64,000 bases of DNA. It comes from Porites lobata (Eukaryota > Cnidaria > Anthozoa > Scleractinia > Poritidae). Made by a program: the position numbers and the translations under genes. Each line of letters begins with the position of its first letter. Position 1 is the first letter of the stretch. Location of the stretch: positions 3,742,501 through 3,806,500 of the forward strand of contig CALNXK010000006.1 in assembly GCA_942486035.1 (NCBI GenBank), written 5' to 3'. This document shows positions 56,437-64,000 of the stretch, one piece after another. The notes below the pieces were generated by a model. That model saw only the letters and a program-made list of their open reading frames with translations. It had not been told where the DNA came from and made no database searches.

Positions 56437-57789
56437 ATGGCGTCTTCTTCGAGCAATTCAAGGTTTGCAGATATAACTTCAGTAGAGGAATTTATTGAAG
56501 GACAAGAAAACGAAAACACCAGGAAGAAAACTGAACAGAATGTTGCTTTGCTTAAGGAGTTTTTGAGGCTAAAAGATGAGTCAAGGCCTGTAGAAGAAAT
56601 TCCCCCACACGAACTGAGTTCATTCATCAGCGAATTTATCATAACAGTAAGAAAGAAAGAAAACAACGAAGATTACGAACCCACTTCCTTGCGTGCTATG
56701 ATGGCCAGTTTTGAACGGTATTTAAAGAAGAAGAATTACGGCTACAGCATTATGAGAGACGTCGAGTTTGAAAAAGCACGAACGGCATTAAAATCAAAAC
56801 AAAGAGATCTCAAGAAGAAAGGCAAAGGCGATAAACCAAACGCTTCAGTTCCCCTCACAGAAGACGACATAAAACTGCTGTATGACAAAGGATTGTTAGG
56901 AAAGTCAACTCCTGAGGCTCTACTGAATACAGTTTGGTTCAACAACACAGTCTATTTCGGTCTCCGTGGTTGTAAGGAACACAGAGACATGTGTTGGGGC
57001 GATGTGCAACTACGCCAAACTACAAATGGCGAGGAATTTTTAGAGTATACTGAGAGACAAACTAAGACTCGAACAGGAGAAAATCCCAGAGATTTCAGGC
57101 AAATAAAACCGAAAATGTTTTCGGTTCAGGGAAGTGAAAGAGATCCCGTCACTGTTTACAAATTCTACGCGGAGAAAAGACCGTCGGAAATGAACGACAA
57201 CAACGCGCCATTTTATCTAGCAGTAAATAACTGTAAAAAACAAGATTCTTCTAAACCATGGTTTACAAAGTCAGCCGTTGGCGTGAACAAGCTGAACTCG
57301 TTAATGAAAAAAATGGCAGAAAAAGCCGGGCTGGGGCCCAATGTAAAGAACCATAGCGGTCGCAAAACAATGATCCAAACTTTAACAAACAACGACATCC
57401 CAGCGACAGATATTATTCAACTGTCGGGACATAAAAATCTTCAAAGTGTGACAAATTATTCTGTAGTTTCTGAAAAACAGCAAGCAAAAATGTCTCGTAC
57501 TTTAAGTGAACTGATGTCCGGGAATGTGCATAGCTTAGAGAAAACTAATTCATCTCAAGTTGGAGAATGCTCCACTGATCCTTCAGCTAGCTCGGCTGGT
57601 CGCTCGGCGGCAGATCATCACCAACAAGCGATGTCGCTTTTCACGGGCGCTGTTATTCATGGAGGTCAATTCAGCATTTCTATTAACAGCCTCAATCAAT
57701 CCCCAAAGTTGGCAATCCAAGAAGTTGAGGTAAAGTCTTCTCCAAAGAGGTACAAGAGGCTAAAAGTACTGGACTCTGACTCTGATTAG
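56437..57789 (+). CDS. Crypton tyrosine recombinase (KIAA1958-like, DUF3504 type)
   Basis: 450-codon intronless gene, ATG in a good context (aaccATGg). The N-terminal half (about 15-130) is helical and charged, fitting a core-binding domain (VEEFIEGQEN...; TSLRAMMASFERYL). The catalytic half carries the tyrosine recombinase set: R177 in YFGLRGCKEHR, K210 in ERQTKTRTG, H306-x-x-R309 in NHSGRKT, H332 in LSGHKN and Y341 in TNYSVV. The C-terminal tail contains TGAVIHGGQFSISIN and a basic SSPKRYKRLK segment, possibly nuclear targeting. Expected to cut and rejoin DNA through a 3'-phosphotyrosine link to move the element. No stops, frameshifts or lost catalytic residues, so it may still be active or recently so. 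An AATAAA occurs near 58003. A domesticated host gene is less likely given the insertion site. Confidence 0.9.
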   Translation: MASSSSNSRFADITSVEEFIEGQENENTRKKTEQNVALLKEFLRLKDESRPVEEIPPHELSSFISEFIITVRKKENNEDYEPTSLRAMMASFERYLKKKNYGYSIMRDVEFEKARTALKSKQRDLKKKGKGDKPNASVPLTEDDIKLLYDKGLLGKSTPEALLNTVWFNNTVYFGLRGCKEHRDMCWGDVQLRQTTNGEEFLEYTERQTKTRTGENPRDFRQIKPKMFSVQGSERDPVTVYKFYAEKRPSEMNDNNAPFYLAVNNCKKQDSSKPWFTKSAVGVNKLNSLMKKMAEKAGLGPNVKNHSGRKTMIQTLTNNDIPATDIIQLSGHKNLQSVTNYSVVSEKQQAKMSRTLSELMSGNVHSLEKTNSSQVGECSTDPSASSAGRSAADHHQQAMSLFTGAVIHGGQFSISINSLNQSPKLAIQEVEVKSSPKRYKRLKVLDSDSD

Positions 57790-58117
57790 AATGCATGCAT
57801 TACTATAATTAGATTTACAAAACAGTCAACTTTTTCAAATTTTATATCTTAGTTACGGTTTTGAACGGCGATATTTAAAGCTGAAAATTTTCATTGTTAT
57901 TTAAAGTTAAAGAATCGTTTAAAAGTAGACTTTGTTCCACTTTCTTCAGAGTCATTGAATAACTTTAATGTTGTAGGAAGTTTTGTACGTTCAGTTTGCT
58001 CGAATAAAATCATTCGCAACTCGTTGTGGTCTTTGTGTTGATTTCACCGCGCAATTGATAGTTGTTAACATTATTTTGTAATATCTCAGTACATATATAA
58101 TAAACAAATTACCTCAC

Positions 58118-58247
58118 GGTTGGTTCGCTTGTACGATTTTTATTCACTCGTTGTGAAGAATCGCAAACTCACTCGTTCGCTGCGCTCACTCGTTCGTTTT
58201 CGATTCTTCACAACTCGTGAATAAAAATCGTACGCACTCACCAACCA
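58118..58247. repeat. Right subterminal hairpin of the Crypton
   Basis: Arms 58118-58163 and 58201-58247 are near-perfect complements (tacgatttttattcact...tgtgaagaatcg against cgattcttcaca...gtgaataaaaatcgta). The loop of about 37 bases holds three actcgttcg-type repeats. Close to the element's right end. Confidence 0.85.
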
Positions 58248-58680
58248 TGAAGTAATCTCTAATAGTTTTCTGGCCAACATTCACACACAAAAAAAAAACA
58301 AAGCGCTCAAAACTTTGTCTTCGTTTCTGTTGCATGTGTAGTACTAAAACATACGTAATACTAACCAAATCTGGCTATCTCTTCGATAGAAGCTGTTCCA
58401 GAAAGGTAATTCACTAGTCAGAAAGTTTCTTTTCTTTTCTTAACTTGTCATATGTAGAAAAAGCCACTCACGTACTCTCGTATTCCACTATAGCTCACTA
58501 TAACACCCTATGTAAACTCGAAAGTATTATTCCTCATTTTAGAGTGAAAAAGCTTTCTTTGTAAACCTCACAGTAGTTGATAATTATCCAGTAATTAAGC
58601 TTGTACCTTTGGATCCGCGATAATGAAGTGGGGAACTAAACTGCGAGAACACACAGCCACGATGGAACCTTGGAGGGGTC

Positions 58681-59534
58681 CTACACAAAATCACACATCA
58701 TTCTTTAGATTCATTACATCTCGTCTGTTTTGATTACCAACTTATTGGACGCCAAAAGCCCATGGTAAACTGCAACCAATTGGATCTCCAAGACCAGTAT
58801 TTGGATACTTGAAACCCTAGGCGGGGATGCCCGGCCATTTTAAAGTGACGGGGATGCTCGTCAGAAAATTCAAATTACCGGTAAACCTTTTATATACGTG
58901 GATGTGGCTCAAGCTTCAACTGACCCCTAAGGGAGATTTCTGTGTATTTTTTTGGTAAATTTCTTAATGCACAGTACTAAGCGATACCTGAATGGCTTTC
59001 CAAATATAGTAACTTCACATCCTAAACAGAAAAATGAGATCAACATCTCCAAGTTACACCCGAAAACGAGACCGCGAGCATCTCCTTCACGTTTATATGG
59101 GTGTCTTTTCCCAGGGGCCCTCAGAGAAGACTTGATGTGGAAGAGTGAAGGAGAGAAATTATCATTGCTCAAGGATACGATAGGGAAAATAGAAAAAGGG
59201 GACAAGTAGGGACAGGGGAGGGGATTAAGGAGAGTTCTGCAATAAAGGGGCCCTATATTGCTAAACAGATAAGATAACATAAAATAAGGACCAGAGAAGT
59301 GGAGAGGAGAGGGGAGGAGACAAGAGGAGAGGAATGGAGATAACCTTATCTGTTCCAATGTCCTTCCTCTCCCCTCCCCTCCATGCTATTCTTTTATAAA
59401 GTATTTCACTTCTAATATTATTTTACACATAGTAATGTCAATAGCCAATTGAAAAATTATCTTCGTGAAAAAGCAAAAGCAGACACACGAACGCCAAATC
59501 AAAGCCGGGGCGCGACATTCATTAAAACAGAAAT
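58681..59534. other. Degenerate MITE and GA-rich tract
   Basis: About 58820-59115 is a worn relative of the CCGGGGGCGCTCCCATATAA MITE; 59285-59340 is GA-rich low complexity. No gene seen. Confidence 0.4.
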
Positions 59535-59818
59535 GGCCGTTTTCACACTAGAGAAGGATTATTCGTGTGAGACGGGTTATCCGTTTGATGATTCGCGTCA
59601 GATAGGTAATATGTCTTAATTTGAAAATGGAATAGTTTTAATTTGGAACGAACAATCTGCCTGACTTTTGAAGACGGGATTATCCGTTCCAGATAGCCTG
59701 TGTACAGCCGCCCCCCCTCAGAAAAAAATCGGAGAAGGGGTGTCTGTGGAGAGGACGCGACTAGACACAGGCTAGTCTCAGACGGATGATCCATTTCTAG
59801 CTATAGTGTCAAAAGGCC
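59535..59818. mobile_element. MITE, GGCCGTTTTCACACTAGAGA termini
   Basis: Inverted ends: ggccgttttcacactagaga on the left, ctagctatagtgtcaaaaggcc-type on the right. The interior repeats the ggattatccgtt motif. It is itself interrupted by another element at 59694-59774. Confidence 0.7.
59694..59774. mobile_element. Nested MITE, TAGCCTGTGTACAG termini
   Basis: 81 bases, inverted ends tagcctgtgt and acacaggcta, with a C-run inside the left end. Belongs to the TAGCCTG-ended group also seen at 18243 and 24762. No clear target duplication. Confidence 0.6.
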
Positions 59819-61183
59819 AATAACAAAATTCCCGTGTCCAGTGTTTTTAATGATAGCGAAGGACTACGGAACGATTGTCTGCCGTTGCCTTGTCCGTAGG
59901 CTGCATTATTCCGCACGGCTAATGCGTTTCGGGTCACGTGGTCCGAGCGAGTTCACCACCGAAATGCCTTGACCGAAACTGCGTGGGTGGACGCCGTACA
60001 GGGACTAGGCATGGCAATGTCTACCGTAGCGTCAGAGAAAACAGGGAAATGTTGCTTATCGGCAACGAGTTTTACAAACAGTGACATCTCTGCGTGTTGT
60101 TTCACTAGTGTTTCGAGGGCACGACCTCCGGAAAATTGCAAATATTAATCCCCAGCAAGAAGCCACACTTTCGCTAGTTAGTTCCCAGAGAGAGCGCCGG
60201 AAATGGAGCCTAGGTCTAGGTTAACTCCTAAAAGGCGCTTCGCCTAACGTGCGTATGGAGTCACACTAGCCGGGAATTAAAAAACGCAACCATAAGTGAG
60301 TTTAGTACCTTCCTTAAAAGTAGCAAATCTAGGGAACACTTTCTTTTATGGTTAACTCTTTATTACCCTAATTACGGCTAACGGTTAAAATTTTTCAATT
60401 TTTACGGCTATCGGCTAAATTTTTGGCCGTTTTACGCCTATCGGTTAACCCCATTGAGACCCTCTATTAAGCGGGTGTCGCTTAAAGAGGGGCTCGATTG
60501 CATGTGCTGTGACCTTGTCCTGCAAACTGCTCAGTTGACCTACACGTGACTCAGATGGTCACCGGACGTAGAAAGTGTGGTCCATTCTTCAACACATGAC
60601 GGTCTCATTGACAACGTTAAAAATGAGCAAAAAAGCATTCTTCATTTCTGATTATCCTTTAATGAGTTTTCAACAAATCGTTATACAGTTCGGTTAATGT
60701 ATGTTATAATTAACGGACCTGTTTAGAAAAAAATGGTACTTGAGCAAAGGGCTCGGGAATAATATTTCCAAAAAAACACTAGCTAACAACTAGCAACTGC
60801 TGGAAAGAAAATAGAAAGGTGTACAGCATAATAAAACAATTTTGATACCAAACGATTTAAACACCTTATTAAACTATAATCGGAAATTAAATGAGACTAC
60901 AATACATATGACAAAAGGATAACAAAATATATTTACAAGTTGAACGTCATTTCAGCCATTATTACAGCCATTATTGCAGCCACGATTATATAATTTATTG
61001 TTACATTCACAGAAAATACAAATTACACGTGAGAACAACCAAATGCCCCCCACCCCCCGCAGCTAAAAAAGATCAACAGTGACAAATACCTCATGAGATG
61101 GTGTTGTTCGAAAAATTAAGGTTTCTTATTCTAGATTTGAGCAATTTAAGCCGTACAACAATACCACTGGTAACATCATATTA
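59819..61183. other. Unique spacer and 3' flank of TRIM copy 9
   Basis: 59819-60460 is unlike the other spacers and higher in GC; a minus-strand frame there lacks an ATG and no product was recognised. 60360-60440 has three ttacggctaacggtt-type repeats. From about 60590 the conserved TRIM 3' flank starts, with AATAAA on the minus strand at 60994-60999. Confidence 0.4.
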
Positions 61184-63247
61184 TTAATATAACTGGTCAA
61201 AAACCTGGATTCTGTTGTTGTTAAAATCACATACAACTATCCTTCCATCACTAAGATTTGCTGTTGACACTGGACACTTAAACTCTCCTCTCTCACTACC
61301 TTCACTTCCAAACTTTGTGACAAACTTTCCGACAAACTTTCCACTCAGTTCAAATACCTGAACCCTGTGATTTCCTGCATCACAGATCATTAGCAATCCT
61401 TCTTTGTTAACTGACAAGTAACGGGGCTCATTGAACTCTCCATCTTTGTTTCCTTTTTTTCCAAATTTAGAAATAAGCTTCCCCCCCAGATCAAACATTT
61501 TAATGGAATGATCACCACCGTCTGAGACTATAAAACATTGACCGTGTTGAATACAGTAAAAGGGTTCGACCAAAGAACCTGCTCCACCAAATTTACGTAA
61601 ATACTCGCCACTAGAAGAGAATATCTTGATTAATTTGTTACGGGTATCTACAACAATAATATCACCGTTACCGTTTACTGATAGACCTTTAGGGTTTTTA
61701 AGCTGATTATCACGACTTCCATATTCACCAAACTTACTAAGAAAGTTACCATTCCGATCAAAGACTTGCACCCTGTGGTTAAAACAGTCTGCCACTACAA
61801 TATTGCCATGACTATCAAAAGCGATCCCTGCAGGGCCCCAGAACTCACCATTATTCTTACCGGGTCTACCAAACGATCTTAAGTGGGTACCGTCACTACT
61901 AAACACTGAAACCTCGTAGCTACCCCACTCAGTCACAGCAATTTCATCACGATCATTCACTGCCACCCCCCAGGGCTGGTTAAGCATTCCAACAGACTTA
62001 CCGTATCGTCCAAATGACAGCACAGATCTGAAACACCTGGTTTGTACCTGAGTCTCAAGAGAACTGTCATGAACATTTGCCAGTCTATTCCCAGCAATTA
62101 CTTTACTGCTTTCTTTACCTTTAGTTCCTGATTGCTGCGCTTTAGTTTCGCTAAAAACAAATTCTACTCTACCTATCCCCTCGCTCATGCTCAACACGTT
62201 AATCAGTTTTTCACTTTTAGTGAAACTAAACCGAGGAATACATTCGATGTCACGGTTTCCTTGGGTGTCCTGTTCCCGCAGGATTGCATCAAATGTTTCA
62301 CTGAATCCAAGGATTTCAGTGCTAAAGCTTCGTTTCAAAAGAGTTTCAGTTTGTTCAATTGCAGATTCAATTATTTTTAATTGTTTTTCCACTTCTTCTT
62401 TTTTCTGTGAGAGAGATTCCAGTAATTTTTTGGCTTGATTATCGACTGCATCAAAAACATCTTGTTTCCTCGCTTCGATGATTGCAATAATTTGGTCTAC
62501 ACAAGACTGCACTTGGCTTTTTACCTCGGCTACTTTCGATTGAAATGCGATGCTTTTTTGGTTGAATTGCTCGACTTCCTTTTGTTTTTCTAGTACTTTG
62601 TCTTTCAAAGATTTTGTCATGGAGCTAATCCGTGTTTTGCGCTCTTCAGTAGCTTCTTGCAAGGGCATCTTACCATGACCTTCATGAATTGTCATGGCAC
62701 AAGTGCTACAAATGGCGACTTTACAGCCCTTGCAAAAGAACTTCAGCTCTTCTTTTTCATGGTGTTTCTTCTGACAAAATGCTGGTCGCTCTAAAACAGC
62801 TTTGATGTCTTGATCTTGAAAATCTTTCAACGCTAGCGTTTTGTGGTCTTTGTTTTCTCGCATTATGTTATGTCCTACAATACATTCTTCACACCAGAAG
62901 GAACAACACTGGAAGCAATATAAGGTCTGGGCGCTTCGTTTTTCGCAGTTCCTGCATTTGACGTTGACTGTACTGCACTCTTTTATTGCCAAGACATCTA
63001 GCAGGCTGTTTATTCGAAAATTGGTGGGAAGTTCGCTGGGATTTCCACTTCCAGAAATCTGAAACTGTCTCCTGCACTCGGGGCATGTAATTTTTCCATG
63101 GACGCCGCTCGTTCGTTGAATTCCGTTCAGGCAGTGAAGACAGAAACTGTGCAAACAAGGCAACTGCTTTGGATCAGTGAATGTACACATACACACAGAA
63201 CAGGATACTTCATCATGAAGATTATCCAGCAAGGTCTTTATATCCAT
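61184..63247 (-). CDS. TRIM-NHL protein, copy 9 (full length)
   Basis: Single-exon gene, 687 codons from the ATG at 63247. RING and B-box ligands intact (B-box1 CRNCEKRSAQTLYC, as in copies 6 and 8). The propeller has the most divergent blade 1 (LNQPWG; TEWGSYEVSVF, where the usual NHR is SYE). Other loops: FWGPAG and ADCFNH, KNPKG and DTRN, EPFYC and DGGD, NEPRY and DAGN, KCPVS and DFNN. Blade 5 to 6 contains a 12-base tandem duplication giving GKFVGKFVTKFG, four residues longer than other copies. Ends FDQLY then TAA. No lesions; appears functional. Confidence 0.93.
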   Translation of the reverse strand: MDIKTLLDNLHDEVSCSVCMCTFTDPKQLPCLHSFCLHCLNGIQRTSGVHGKITCPECRRQFQISGSGNPSELPTNFRINSLLDVLAIKECSTVNVKCRNCEKRSAQTLYCFQCCSFWCEECIVGHNIMRENKDHKTLALKDFQDQDIKAVLERPAFCQKKHHEKEELKFFCKGCKVAICSTCAMTIHEGHGKMPLQEATEERKTRISSMTKSLKDKVLEKQKEVEQFNQKSIAFQSKVAEVKSQVQSCVDQIIAIIEARKQDVFDAVDNQAKKLLESLSQKKEEVEKQLKIIESAIEQTETLLKRSFSTEILGFSETFDAILREQDTQGNRDIECIPRFSFTKSEKLINVLSMSEGIGRVEFVFSETKAQQSGTKGKESSKVIAGNRLANVHDSSLETQVQTRCFRSVLSFGRYGKSVGMLNQPWGVAVNDRDEIAVTEWGSYEVSVFSSDGTHLRSFGRPGKNNGEFWGPAGIAFDSHGNIVVADCFNHRVQVFDRNGNFLSKFGEYGSRDNQLKNPKGLSVNGNGDIIVVDTRNKLIKIFSSSGEYLRKFGGAGSLVEPFYCIQHGQCFIVSDGGDHSIKMFDLGGKLISKFGKKGNKDGEFNEPRYLSVNKEGLLMICDAGNHRVQVFELSGKFVGKFVTKFGSEGSERGEFKCPVSTANLSDGRIVVCDFNNNRIQVFDQLY

Positions 63248-63369
63248 GGAAAAGTTCGGAATCAAGGTTACTTTCTAATGATTCTGGCCTAGTTGTTGAC
63301 GATCAAGGGAATGGCTTTGCGAATGAACAATGAAGTCTTGTCTTGTGACCCAGACTAAACACTGTGTTA

Positions 63370-63405
63370 TCAACCAATCAAATAGAGTTTCTTGACATGT
63401 TTTGA
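63370..63405 (-). promoter_or_regulatory. CCAAT-containing upstream block, copy 9
   Basis: CCAAT at 63374-63378, 127 bases before the ATG. Further upstream the cgagaattatcaatcagctc and ccttcggccaagtcatc motifs continue to the window edge, so the array or its spacer probably extends to the right. Confidence 0.4.
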
Positions 63406-64000
63406 TGGTTTGACGGAAGATCCGAGAATTATCAATCAGCTCTTTGAAGCATGGACAGCCTGCCGGCAAGCATTTCCGCGCCACGTCGTAATAAAGGGCG
63501 GGCGAGAGTAAAATAGAGGAATGAAGGAGATCTTTCTGCCTATTTAGTCCGGAAAAGTTTGCTACGCAGGCTAAAGCATTGACTACTGAAAGTTTTTTTT
63601 TAATAATTGTGTACTCTCAGCACGTTACACACGCGTACAATCCTTGGACACATTAAACTGGGAAAGCAATTCCCACGGTTGACTCAAAGATCAGGAGCAA
63701 AAAAGCCACGCGAAAGCCAAAATGCGCCATTTCCCCATCCTTTATTTTACTGGAGAGAGGACGGATTAATTTCCCGTTTATTTTGTCCAGGATTGTGGTC
63801 GTTAATCTTTGTGTTTCCAGCAAATCAGTATATTAAGCAACCTTCGGCCAAGTCATCCCAGTCCAAAAAAATCCTCCAGAACAAATGGCAGTTGCAGAAA
63901 ATTTTTACTATACTATTAAAATCTTAAGTTTCTGTGGGCCTTTGGGCCAAGCTTAGACTTCCAACCACAGAGGGGTTGAAGGTGCAGTGAAGTATAACAG

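Larger units (their letters stand above)
56214..58263 (+). mobile_element. Crypton-like element inserted in the LIG3 fragment
   Basis: Limits come from comparison with uninterrupted sequence at about 4675-4705, 15520-15550 and 34120-34150: the left flank matches up to gctcttatagctgttgc and the right flank resumes at tagttttctggccaac. About 2.05 kb, one gene, no long terminal inverted repeats, as expected for Cryptons. Each end carries a hairpin (56301-56387 and 58118-58247) whose arms share the gtacgatttttntcac core. Exact ends are uncertain by a few bases. Confidence 0.75.
53368..58680 (-). pseudogene. LIG3: DNA ligase III 3' end, copy interrupted by a Crypton (unit 5)
   Basis: Exons from 58680 down: DPSKVPSWLCV (58680-58607, one base short), then no OB-fold end exon, then the Crypton-like element, a linker region (about 56135-55700), the ENEVV-type micro-exon (near 55040-55005, its GT donor lost), the first BRCT exon (about 54815-54728, one base missing near 54763), the middle BRCT exon (about 54202-54136, open: YDGDLAEEFEKTSATHIV, but its donor GT is changed to GG) and the last BRCT exon (53473-53368, with a stop after DGQKEQ although SPSWIWK is recognisable). 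A pseudogene, yet second best preserved in exon content after 12946-17037. Confidence 0.75.

Noticed and set aside
59953..60141. Possible coding frame (minus) in the unique spacer
   Set aside because: It starts with TTG, not ATG, has no recognisable motif and no flanking splice evidence.

Overview
The window reads as nuclear DNA of an animal, most likely an anthozoan cnidarian and perhaps a stony coral. Coding density is low, the DNA is AT-rich and full of small inverted-repeat elements, and some exons are bounded by GT-AG introns. There is an animal-type Crypton recombinase and a DNA ligase III fragment with metazoan-like exon structure. The cnidarian placement rests on repeat families and gene-family expansions recalled from memory and is an inference. 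No tRNA, rRNA, CRISPR array or bacterial operon was seen.

The backbone is a head-to-tail array, all on the minus strand, of intronless genes for a RING / B-box1 / B-box2 / coiled-coil / six-blade NHL protein (TRIM-NHL class without a filamin domain). Four are full length (9047-11086, 19594-21642, 29354-31402, 61184-63247). One runs off the left edge (1-1577). Two are split by small deletions (41732-43788, 49797-51811), one is badly decayed (47719-49081), and one is a RING-only stub (23379-23711). Three further fragments lie at 2263-2791 (+), 31966-32222 (+) and 45665-46226 (-).

Most spacers between TRIM genes carry the same second cargo on the same strand: the 3' exons of a DNA ligase III gene, from the end of the OB-fold to the C-terminal BRCT domain. 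The copy at 12946-17037 has open frames and good splice sites in six of its exons. The other copies (3337-6322, 24893-26617, 32861-35766, about 45423-45488, 53368-58680) are damaged. The repeating unit, roughly 8-10 kb, is therefore 'TRIM-NHL gene + LIG3 3' end'. On top of this, about 11 kb on the left (1-11104) is repeated at about 29.8-43.8 kb.

The most interesting signal is in the NHL propellers. RING, B-boxes, coiled coil and most of each blade are nearly identical between copies, but two short loops in each of the six blades differ from copy to copy. These are the residues around the P of the F-x-x-P-x-G motif and the two residues after the D of the (A/C)D-x-x-N motif. By comparison with known NHL structures both loops should lie on one face of the propeller. 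This looks like a family diversifying a recognition surface on a constant E3-ligase scaffold.

Mobile DNA has reshaped the array. A 3.3-kb CACTA-like element (38464-41756) landed on the stop codon of one TRIM gene. A Crypton with an apparently intact tyrosine recombinase (56214-58263) sits inside one LIG3 fragment. Many MITEs, several with clear 9-bp target duplications, decorate the spacers.
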